The notes beneath the pieces are model-generated. The model saw only the letters and a program-made list of their open reading frames with translations, did not search any database and was not told the DNA's origin. A stretch of DNA of 64,000 nucleotides from Lingula anatina (taxonomy: Eukaryota > Brachiopoda > Lingulata > Lingulida > Lingulidae), in assembly GCF_001039355.2 (NCBI RefSeq), contig NW_019774181.1:529659-593658 (forward strand), in the 5' to 3' direction. The position numbers were made by a program, and so were the translations under genes. Shown in pieces: positions 33,401 through 44,000 of this stretch. Position 1 is the stretch's first letter, and each line of letters opens with the position of its first letter.

Positions 33401-33552
33401 AGTCTTGAAATGTATTCCTTGTCTTGGGAAAAGAACCAGTGCCGTTTTGATTTTTGCAGTCATTTGGGAGTGGACCTTGCCTTGTCATGCGATTCTGCTT
33501 GATTTTCGATAAATGCTTATGGATTTTGTAGCTAAGCGGGACAGTTTTACTC
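30457..33552. other. 3' flank of gene 1, non-coding
   Basis: AT-rich. It contains a short TIR element at 31462-31614 and, from about 32000, the segment shared with 38690-39180. The 60-codon frame at 32464-32646 has no recognisable features. Confidence 0.5.
31462..31614. mobile_element. short TIR element, 153 bp
   Basis: Ends caggggcggatttag and, inverted, caggggcggatccag, a terminal repeat of the kind seen on hAT-type MITEs in many animals. Internal inverted copies of tcttccagaagacggtc give a foldback form. AATTT flanks both sides, shorter than the usual 8-bp hAT duplication. Confidence 0.7.
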
Positions 33553-33870
33553 ACCTTTGAAAAGTAGCCAGTCTTGTACATGTAAGTTCGTCTCGCATAG
33601 AATCAGCTTGAGAGCCGCCTTGATCGTTGTGATGACTCTAGCGTGAAACTGGCATTGACGACTGTCTACTTATTGGCGTATTGTTGTTAGCAGCCGCAGT
33701 GGCGTTGTCGGGCTCATCCACTCTTTTTCTTGGTTGATTGTTATTGTGTAGTAAATTGTGTTAGAGAAGGCAACGGTCTTCTGCTGCCTTGTGCCTCAGT
33801 TACATAGCACATTTGTCTTTAGGTGTAACAGTGATAGGGATGCTGTTTTCGTCTTGTTCAATTATATGAT
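33553..33870 (-). pseudogene. remnant of the IAP BIR-1/linker exon
   Basis: The minus strand matches the 3' part of the 15856-15228 exon: the segment after BIR 1, the Thr/Ala/Asn linker, and the Arg-Asp-Glu-Leu-Thr-Arg-Leu end with its splice donor (minus-strand gtgagt at about 33552). The BIR is missing and there are indels and stops. No partner exon follows on the minus strand. Confidence 0.75.
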
Positions 33871-34589
33871 TGCGTTTGTTAATTACGCGGGGTTGCAACA
33901 CCAAACACTTTCATAACGAAGCACTTTTATGAAAATTTCAGGACATTTCACAAGTAAATTTTAATTTTTTGTGTGTGTGTTTTTTATGACTTTTAATGGA
34001 AATGTAACTTTATTTTCATTTGTCAAATTGTCTTTATAAATTTCTTTTTACTTGTATTTTATGTTGATAAGTTTGTTGAGTATATTTGGGTTAAGACTCT
34101 TTATGTCGGGCACATTGCATTTAATGTCAACGGTAAACTTAGATCTAAGTATAGCACGTGCACTCACTGAGCTTATAAGGTCAGAAGTTGGTAGATAACG
34201 TCTTCCCCACGTTCCCGTCTCCCTGACCTATTCCAAAAAAATATACAAACAAACGAACAATCAATCAAACAAACAAACAAGCAAACAATTAAAGGAATAA
34301 ATAAACAGTGACACCGTCTTTTGATACATGTTCTCTTGCAGGGGATAATCGACTTTTAACTGTATGCATCTTCATGATTGAAAAACGTTTTAAATTGATG
34401 CATTTGTAATTCCATTTAAGTAGGAGGGGGTCATTTTGATAACCTCTGTGGTTAAAACAGCAACTGTACATGTTCTCAGAGCTCTCTGTCTTATATCTAG
34501 TCCATGTCTTTCTCTCGTCCATCATATCTGTTGCCAACTAGCGACAGTCACGTCGTATAATTATTAGACCGAGAAATTTCGTTTGCAAA
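33871..34589. other. 5' flank of gene 2
   Basis: Non-coding. From about 34235 it is homologous to the 5' flank of gene 1 (CAAA/CAAC tract and the stretch before the ATG). Confidence 0.5.
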
Positions 34590-34827
34590 ATGGCAAATTC
34601 AAAGTTTTTGCTTCTTTATTTCTTAATCGCACAGAGCCAATATAGGTCTTCACATGCAAGCCTTGGTAGGTACCGCTCTATCAAATCTGCTTATTTTACT
34701 TTATCGTTTAGTAGCTTTTTTGCCAGAAAACTGGTCATATTAAGTTGAAATCGTTAACCATAATCGTCACAGTTTAAGACTTCTTATCGATATATGTAAT
34801 ATCAACACCTGCTGTATCGACAGCATT

Positions 34828-34860
<33 letters not shown>

Positions 34861-36718
34861 TCGTTTATGGTATTTCAACTGCCTTTTTAGTTCCTCGATC
34901 ATGCGAAGATGTGTTACGGCACTTTGGCGGGGGAGCATTTAGCGAAGGTGTGTACACCATAGATCCGGACGGCCCAGGTGAACAGCCACCATTTCAGGTC
35001 ACGTGCACAACATCAAAAGACCTCCCAGGACATGGTATCACCTTGGTAACACACGAGGCTGCCTCTTCCCAGCCAAAACGGTTTCATGCTACAGGCATAC
35101 AAGTTATTACCGTAGGTTTTACCTACAAACCAACCTTGCCCCAGCTCGAAAGCCTCATCAAGGTTTCTGGGAACTGTCGCCAGTATGTCCAGATTCTGTG
35201 CAATCATGCGTATCAATTTTATGAACCGAATTGGTGGGTTTCCAGACAAGGTTGGGCGATGTCAAACTGGGGTGGCGCCCCTACCAACAGTTCTATGTGC
35301 GCTTGTGCTGAACAGGGACGCTGTGATGACCCAAAGTAAGTAAACAGGGCAATTAACTTATGTCTCAACAAAACACAGCTTAATATAAACAGGGAGTCTG
35401 TTATAACTCCTTGATATAAACCATGAGGATCTATACCCATCCCTGATTCGAACTTTAACTTTTAAAATCAGGAGGTTTTCTTTATATTTGATTTATATTG
35501 TTTCTTTTGATGACTCTTTCATTGCTTGAATATCGATCATTAATTTTTACATTTTTTTCAGTTTGACACATCTTTCATTGTTTCAATGAAATTGCACATC
35601 AATCCCTACATCCTCTTACGCATGATTTTCCAGTTGAAATACTCTGATACTGGAACTTATATATATTTAGCACCTGACCGACGTTGCGGTCTCAACATGA
35701 GACCTCTCAATGGGTGAATGACCTGGATAGACTAACCACCCAATCTTTCGTCATACGGCAAGGAATACTAACTCAATACTAGTACGTGTGGTCTCCAGTC
35801 CCTCATGTGCGAGAGGTCAAGAGACTGCAACGTCGGTCAGTTGCTAAATGTAAGTTCCAGTATCAGAGTTATTCATATTTATCATTATTCTTACATTCTT
35901 ACTAACAACATTCACTCATATGTGACATTTGTTTTATAAAGAAAACCCTGCAACTGTTTGATCAATGATGCGATTTGGAGAAGTGACGAGGGCTACTTAG
36001 AAGATAAACGCTATCTACCAGTTAAGCAGGTGTACGTGAGGGACACAAACAATGATATTGAATCCGCTAGCTTAACTGTCAAGGGCATGGAATGCTACGG
36101 AGGTAGGTTTGATCCCTCAAAGAATATAATAATATAATTTTAATCTATATGAAGTGTTAGTCCTTTCTTTTATCTCAGTCCGTCAAAGTCTTCGTTTGCT
36201 CCAGTCAGTCTCAATGAGTACCAAAGGCAATACAAACAAAGAGCGAGCTTGTTTGCATGTGCATGTATATTGCAGACCTTAAAGCAGCTGTCCCAAGCAT
36301 TTCTTCCAGTCTACGGTCTTGGATAGATGTCACTACACGAGCCCTTTGATTAAGAAAATACAATCTAATTTAATGCAGATACTGAAGCCAGAATTTCATA
36401 AATATTTTTTCTAATTGTTTTTTCAGATAGTCATTAAATATTTAGGTAAACGCAAACAAATTACGTGTAAAATCGAAAATAGTCTTTACCTTATATTCTA
36501 TTTTTTCTTAGAGATTAACCAAGGACATCCTACAGAAAGGTGAAGTATTGCGGCTTAAGAATATATTTGAAAGCAGAACATTTAACTCTTAACTTCTAAC
36601 TAAATATTCCTTTCAATATACATAATATGTTGCATTACTTTGTTAGACAATAAGAAATAGACCTTCATACAGCTGCAATTTTCCTAAACATTTTAACTCT
36701 TTCCCTCAGTCACCAGGG

Positions 36719-36781
<63 letters not shown>

Positions 36782-37750
36782 TGTACCATACCTGTACCAT
36801 ATCTAAAACCATATATAGACTGATATTTACGAGTTATATGTATAAATCCGTTTTAGAACTCTCAGTTTCAAGTTTTTGTGTCACAGAAAATAGGACTTGG
36901 GAAAAACTTAATCATTTTATCAACAAAATAATTTCTCTGATAATTTATGTATGTGATTATCCGTGCTTCATCGAGTTATAAAGGTTACGCTTTCTAAAAC
37001 CGTTCCTAAAATGAAAATCCATGAACTTTTTTTTGTGTCTTTCTGACATTATCCAGTCTACTAGTATCCCCTATAGGAAAGTGACACACAATACTGAAAC
37101 AGTGAATCAAAGAATATCTGAATAACTGGAGAGCGATAACCTATACTAAATGTATGCTTAAACCTTTTACTTATTATTGTCGTTTAAGATGCCGGTGTAG
37201 ACTCCATGCAGAGGAGAATTCCACCACACCGGGTCCTCTGCTCCTGCAGCTACCAGATATTATCTATGGTCAGGGTCAAGATGACGTGTGGCTAGCAGAC
37301 GACGACCAAACTTTGAAGATAACGGATATCTACCCCCAGTTTTTCAACACCAAGAAGCGCCGACAGATTCTTCCCACCACCCAAGTAACCCCCGGCCTGT
37401 CCCCCCAGTGTGCTAATGTGTTACAGCGCTGCCCTGTGGATTGTGAGCGTTTGGCGAAGTTAAGACTGGCCAACACAACCCTGACTGATGACATACATGT
37501 TAATGGCGAGAAGAAGATGCTTGGGCAATTCATGTGTGAGAATGCGGCAGTGAACATAGCCCCTCCTGGCCGAAGAATCGTGGCGTTCTTCAAGGTGGCG
37601 CCATCTTGCGGCTCGGCACAGAGCTCCACGTACGCGTTCCCCGACAAAACTGTCGTCTGCTGCAAAATGTTTACCTTTTCTGGTCAGCATCTGAAAGTTT
37701 TTGATGCTCAGTGCTCTGGGAATGTAGATTTAAGCTCGATTTTTGGGTGA
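34590..37750 (+). CDS. secreted protein with Caspr-type fibrinogen-like domain, five exons, 423 aa (gene 2)
   Basis: Exons: 34590-34665 (signal peptide), 34891-35335, 35942-36102, 36512-36539 (28-nt microexon) and 37189-37750. All junctions are GT-AG and in phase. Exons 1, 2 and 4 have the same lengths as in gene 1; exon 3 is one codon shorter and exon 5 two codons shorter. The protein keeps the same features: hydrophobic N-terminus, fibrinogen-like region with Trp-Trp-Val-Ser-Arg, Trp-Gly-Gly-Ala-Pro and Cys-Asn-Cys, a Lys-Lys-Arg-Arg site, and a Cys-rich C-terminal domain ending Ile-Phe-Gly. This copy has no assembly break and is the better reference for the family. Intron 2 carries a foldback element (35641-35869) and intron 4 a long AT run. 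Secretion is inferred; the role is unknown. Confidence 0.9.
34829..34858. repeat. (CT)n microsatellite in intron 1 of gene 2
   Basis: Uninterrupted CT run at the same position as that in gene 1. Confidence 0.95.
35641..35869. mobile_element. foldback MITE in intron 2 of gene 2, 229 bp
   Basis: The left arm begins actctgatactggaactta and continues through gaccgacgttgcggtctc. The right arm is its inverted copy, ending taagttccagtatcagagt. Arms are about 60-70 bp with a unique centre of about 90 bp. It is absent from the matching intron of gene 1 (27774-28034), so it inserted after the gene duplication. Confidence 0.85.
36720..36777. repeat. (AT)n microsatellite in intron 4 of gene 2
   Basis: AT run of about 57 nt. 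Confidence 0.95.
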
Positions 37751-40092
37751 TGAGGTGCGTGTTGTACCAAAACGTACGTTTGTGCATAACCCCCCCCCCC
37801 CTCCAATTAGACCTGTGCATTGAATGAATGTCATTAGGGATTTGGACTGGGTCTATTAGACAATAATTTGTTAATTTTTTAAAAATTTAGTAATAATAAG
37901 AAATGATAGAGTATCAATCATATAGATAAAAAATGAAAATATTTTTTATGATATAGGGTGATCACAGTGACTTCCAACATTATACTTAAATTGCAAAATG
38001 GATTTATTGAAATTAAATGATACATGTAAGTTGATAAAGTATCACAATCTAGTCTTTTTTTTAATTCATGATTCTATTGTTTGCTTATTTTGCCAAAGGA
38101 AATGAATTTTGTGCTTCAAACATTGCTTATCAGTTTATTATCGGGTTACCCAGAACTTGATCGAGCGATTTTCGAAGCTTCTTTGCTTTATGACTATACA
38201 CTTGGAATATTGTTTAAATTAATGGTATTATAGATAGATCATAATTATGAAAACCTAAAGGACAAATTCAGTTAATTTCAGTCCGATGATATAACTGTCA
38301 CAATTTCGGAGTTACAGGCTATTGAATTTTTTTATTCAACAATTTTACAGTGTATTTACGAAGCAATATTTGATTCCATGAAATAAAGTAGTTATTGATA
38401 ATCAAATTAACTTGTTTGTCTTGAAATTTAATGTTATCCGGATACAGTGTATAACCAACTAACTTATTTTGTGATGGACCAGGGATTAATGTGACCAAAC
38501 CGAGTACAATAAGTCTAATAAGTCTTCCGGAAGATAAAATACTAATCTTTTGAACATTTTATATTATTGAAATTTGCATTCAATTAATGGAGTAATGAAA
38601 AAAGCAAAACTGAAATGGAAAAACTACAAAAAAAATAATAATAATAATAAAATAATTAAAAAAAATAAATGAAATAAAAATAAAACACAGCAAAACGTAT
38701 GACTGTATTTATTGAAAGAGATATCAGCTACAATATTTGTTTTGTTAGTCAGGGATATGTCATTGCATTTAAACATTCCCAGCTTCCTTATGAATTATCG
38801 AGGAAGTAGACGTAAAATGTGTTTACATTCTTAGGGTTCCCCACACCTTGTTTTTTATTTGAACAACAGTTTACATGTCTTAAAGCAGAACAGATTTCTG
38901 ATAACTTTATACAGTCGTTTAAAAACCCCACTTCTTTTGAGTAAATGTTGTATGTTTACGGAGACCTAGTATTCAACGGTCCGTTTCATTAACTGAATTC
39001 TCGCTTTTTTAAAAAAAATTCCCGTGAACACTTGTGCAAACAAGGGGATCGATAACATTTAACGACCGACGATTTCTCCGACATTTAGACGCAGGTACGT
39101 TTCTTAGTCCTCTTTTATACTTACTTGCATTATAATGCTGCTAGAAAGACGTGATCAAAAGAGATTCAAGTGGTTTATAAATATGTGCACAGGGTGCTTT
39201 GCGTCGTTGAAGTTAAAAGGCATCATACGTTCGGGCGGCACGGAGAAGACGCTTGCGATCGTTAAAATATTACAATTAAACCCGCGCTGCGTTGGGCAAG
39301 GGGAATCCCGCCATATTGTTTACTCCTACACAATTTTAAAACGGCTGGTTGACAGAAATGTCCCTTGTTTACCTATTTAACAAAGGGCTCTAGCTGTAAG
39401 GGGACTTTTTTGTTTATGGTAATACCAAACATGCTCATGTAATGAGGCAGAGAGGCAAACAGAGTCAATTTACAATTAAATAATTACAGATTTAACAAAC
39501 ATGTCGGTGCTTAAGAAATAATCGAAATGAAAGATAAAACAAATGAAAAATTGCACAATTATTTGAAGTTATTATTAATAATGATGTTTATTTACGTAAA
39601 TTTAGGCCACCAGCCTATATTACATTACAGTAACAGGAGTCAAATTTATGCCTTCTACATGTGTATATCCCTAAGTTTGAAGCACTCATACACATACATT
39701 GACAAATTTGTCAAGAGAGTTGCATCTTCAGATTTCATGAGCTTATTAAAGTTGAATATGGAAGAGGGTCAAGGTCACAGATCTGCAGGTAACAAGTTTA
39801 TGCTAAGCTCCAAGAAAACTTAAGATTTTGTATGGTTATGGTGGAGCAATGATACTGAAACTGAATATAGACTATTTTAAACGAACAGTCGCATATATTT
39901 TGCAAGAAGGAAAAAATAGTGATGTTTAGAATGCATTTGATGGACATATTTATACCAACATCAGCATTTTCTGCACCGCTGACCACTACTCGCCTGTTAC
40001 GTAAACCAGAAGTCAGGTGTTAGTGAGCAGTTTTCGCGTTTAAACAGACCACTGACTCTTTGCCTGGGACTCTAAACTTAGAAACTTAAAAA
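37751..40092. other. 3' flank of gene 2, non-coding
   Basis: AT-rich with a poly-C tract at about 37789-37801 and A-rich simple sequence at 38620-38690. 38690-39180 matches the 3' flank of gene 1. The 98-codon frame at 39527-39823 shows no domain. Confidence 0.5.
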
Positions 40093-41040
40093 ATGGCTAC
40101 AGGTGGCGCTCCAAAAAGACGGCCCTCACAAAACGAAATCGCAAAAATGAAAGTAGGAGAGCCTAGGGAAGCGCTTAAATTATCTGTTGCAGAGCTGAAA
40201 GCTTACGATGATACAGAAACAGAACTAGAGATGGCAAACGACAGTAATGATGATTCCACAGAAGGGGGGATACGCGGCACTTTAAAGCTCATATTAAATG
40301 AGCTGAAAACTATGAGAGAAGACAGGAGAGAGATACGACAACTGAGGCAGGACCATGACCGCCTGCGGGAGATGGTCATGCAGCAGCAACGGCTGATGGA
40401 ACAGATGCTTAATAAAGAAAGAGATCACAATATTATCATTCTTGGTCTACCAGAAAACAGTGAGATGATGGAGGGTGCAAAAACAGATGAGGAGAAATGC
40501 GGAAAAATTCTGTCAAAAGTGGGTGCGGAAAATATACAGCCAGTACAAATTATGCGCCTAGGAAAAGTTGCGCCGGACAAAAAGCGACCTACATTAGTCC
40601 GCCTAAGCACCAAGGAGGAGAGAAACGAAGTATTAAGCAATGCAAGACGCCTGAAAGAAGCTTGAAATGTATACAAAAACGTATTCATCAAAAAGGATCT
40701 TCACCCTGCAGTTCGCAGTGAATGGAAGAGGCTCAAAGAGGTGGAATTAACGGAGAAACAGAAGCCAGAAAATGCTGGACGGAATATTGAGATTGACTAC
40801 GGAAGAAGGGAATTACACAGAGACGGTGTGGTTATCGATTGTTGGAACCCTATCTTTTTCCAACCCCGCCGCTAGGGGTGCGGTCAAGGCCGGGAGCAAA
40901 ATTGGAGGACAGTATATGAATCGTTAAGGGTATTTTACTGGAACGTGCATGGAATGAGAAGGCACAAAAATAATAATCAATTAAAAATATCTTTGAGAGA
41001 GTACGACATCATAGTATTGGTTGAAACATGAGTTTATGAA
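40093..41040 (+). pseudogene. 5' part of a non-LTR retrotransposon (ORF1 and start of endonuclease)
   Basis: ORF1 (from 40093) encodes an ORF1p-like protein: polar N-terminus, a coiled-coil stretch (about residues 75-110, rich in Arg, Glu, Leu and Gln), then an RRM-like part beginning His-Asn-Ile-Ile-Ile-Leu-Gly-Leu. TGA at 40663-40665 interrupts the frame, which continues open to TAG at 40873-40875 with typical ORF1 C-terminal content. At about 40930-41030 another frame encodes the start of an AP-endonuclease domain (Trp-Asn-Val-His-Gly-Met ... Asp-Ile-Ile-Val-Leu-Val-Glu-Thr), again ended by TGA. No reverse transcriptase follows, so the element is truncated on its 3' side. Confidence 0.8.
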
Positions 41041-44000
41041 GTTATTATTACTGGGGGTATGTTAGCATTTAGTGATTGATCCCAAGTCCTAAGCAGTAGG
41101 CTTACACTTTAACGGGGTATTGAAGAATACGTCTCTAAAGCTCAGACCAACTGCGTCCTTTTTTTAATTTCGCTTGGCAAAATCAATACATGTTTCAATA
41201 AACATTCATATTGTTTAACTTGTGTAGCGTGAATTTCTTTCGATTTCAGAAAAAAACTTAGTGTGCTCTCACGTACACCCTACTCTACAGTTAGTGCAGG
41301 TTTTAAGTCGCACATTAAACGCCATCTCCTCTATACAATTTATTTTGCTGTTAATTCTAACCACTTTCGATAATATTTCATAGATTAAAAGTTTCTTAAA
41401 ATTCCAGTGGTGGTAATAACCGATATTTCTTTTTCACCGTGAGCCTTATTTATTTGTTATTTACTTTTTTTTGTATTCTTTAATATAAAAGTTTTAAGCA
41501 CATTGTGTTTATTGAAAGGAATCGTTTGAAAATGTTTGAAAAAAAACAAGTAAATTGAAGTAAATTGGAAGTGTCGGGCGAGGAAGGTAATAACTGCTTA
41601 AAGGACAATAGTCATATAAAAATCCATTTCTCGAATTTTGAAGATTCAGCACTCAATCTATACACAAGAGGTATGTTTTAATCGATCCCCGCCATTTAAA
41701 AATTATAAAAAACAATCTATTAGTAGTAAAAAAGCGTTTTAGTAAACCTCACCTCATAAACGAAGCAACAGATCTGGGTCAAGTGGTACTGTGACGACAA
41801 TGAGGATAAAGGTCAATGAGACTTAACTGAGCTGCATGGTGCAAACAGACAGAATAATTTTGGAAAGTTGTGTTGAACGGAGTTGAGCAATTTTCTTTAT
41901 GCCTCAGTGTGTTGCCGTGGGATTCACCAAATTTGCAGCACTCCTTGACTATTTTCTTTGTTTGTGACGGTCTTCCGTGACTAACTTACTAACTTCGGTG
42001 ACAATAGTTGCGATGCTCGCGATCTCGGTCACCTCAGGTGTTTTAGATCATATCAAAAGCTGATAGTCTTTTAGATTGACTGTCATCAGTTGGCAAGCTT
42101 ACTAATTGCTGATGCAATATTAAATGCATTGTAGTTGACCAAGAGCTCGTTAACAATAAAACCTGTTAATTATGCACCGCTGCAATTCCCAAGCCAGGTA
42201 ATAACAGGTATGAAACTCGTCTTGGTAGGCTTTCATATTTTTCAATATATATATATCATTTATTTCATGGGGTTATTTTATTGGTATTTGTAAATGACAT
42301 TAAATATCAATATTTAAACAATTAAGTTCAAACACGGTTGCGAACATTAATAAAAGAAATTGCTCTCAGGGTATCTTGAAGCATGCGTACCCTCTACCAG
42401 GGCGAGTGATAGATTTTTTTAAAAGATATTCACAGATATGTCTCTAGCTAGATAGATGGTCATTTAGAGCTCAACTCTCCCTGTTGAGAAATCTCAAGGC
42501 TGATTACATGGCTGATAATTGTTTGCATAACTGCTCAGGCACTGCCACTTAGCAGGTCCAGTCTAAGTCTGCGTGACAGCAATCAAGACAGTTAATTACT
42601 CTGATTTCAATCACGTGCTCTTCTGTGACAGATAAAAATAGCCCCCTGTGAATAGCTGCAGACAAAAATGGGAACTGCTGTAATAAAATGGTTCGTAATC
42701 CTAATTCGTTTATGCTTTGAGGATTTGTTTCTGAAGATTATTTTATCTGAAATATTAAATAATTTAAAAGATTTATCATTTTATAACTTGAAACGCAAGT
42801 TCTGCGTCTGTACGCAAAACTTTTTTGCAAATTTGTAAGCTTATAACACCGTGCTATAAAGATCTACTCAAGAAAAAAATTTGCTTGGGTAAAATTGAGT
42901 ACGGAATGAACTAGAGACACTTGGCTTGTCATTAAGTTTACACAAAAATATGTCAGATAACTTTATACTGTCTTTGAAAGAGTAAAGATTGAAAGATAAT
43001 TTTAGACAAACTTTGACGGGGGAAATATTTACAAAGAGTAAAGGGCTATTGCGCCAACATCTTGTTGAAAATTTTACACTGCAGTTCTATTTAAATAAGC
43101 TAAGGAACTAATTGCCAAATTTAGACTTTCATCACATAATGTTCAGGGGCGTAACCAGACCTGCAAAATTGTACGCATAGATTTTAAAAAATTACAAGCA
43201 CGTACAGCAAAATGTAGACTTACGGAAAACATGAAGGACAGCGTAGCACAGCAAATGTACCTCATATAGTAGCTTAATTTCCATTAATAATAAAATCATC
43301 ATTTAAGTCAAAAATATTCTCGCGATTTAATAAATATTCTAATTTACCCAGAACGGTATATTTATTTTAAAGGAAGCTAACTGAAATATAGTTTTATTAT
43401 TTCTTTGTGAAAATTGCCCATGTCACCCTGTTAGTTTGAAGGTCTAAGCTGGATCACGTCCATGTTAAAATTCCTATGAAGCTGTGCAGGATAAATTCTT
43501 CCTTTCTTTCTCTAGCTCCTCGATAAACCTGGTGTTCAGATTTTATCTACATGTATACACAAGTACAGTTAATGTACGCTGCAGGAACAGGAAAATATTT
43601 CGGCGTCATTCTTCAAATATCAACTGTACAAGTAAGTCCCTTTTTGATGCTTTTTAAGTTTCAATACAAGTAAATGTCTGTCCCACAGACCAGTTCTACA
43701 AATGTTTTTCGATTGTTTCTTAAATATGTATGTTTACATGTGTGGTGTATCAAACTCCATCGCATTAAAGGATGAGACCAGCTTGTGACCACCATTGCAG
43801 ATAAAATCGCAACTACATTGTAGGGTTTCTTATCTGATGCACGTTTGCACGTTGTAAATACTCCTTTCGCCCCCGTTATTGTTCTCTCGGAAAAGAAAGG
43901 AAGTTGTCTTTGTCTTCAATATGTTTGAGCTTAGGCAGTCCCTTAGTCCCAGGTGCACAGCTTTTAGCCTCTGTTGCAGATGATTTTATTTAAACTGAAT

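Larger units (their letters stand above)
26590..39250. repeat. tandem segmental duplication (about 26590-32660 and 34235-39250)
   Basis: The two units carry the paired secreted-protein genes with identical exon order. Outside the exons the match is still visible: CAAA/CAAC tracts (26604, 34243), the 5' flanks ending caaaatggcaaattca, the CT runs in intron 1 (27255-27299, 34829-34858), and the far 3' flanks (32000-32420 with 38690-39180, for example ataatgcc/gctgctag and gatcaaaagag). Direct orientation, spacing about 7.6 kb. Confidence 0.85.

Noticed and set aside
40663-40665. TGA in ORF1 as selenocysteine or recoding
   Set aside because: No supporting element is visible, and a second TGA ends the endonuclease fragment; ordinary decay of a truncated retrotransposon is simpler.
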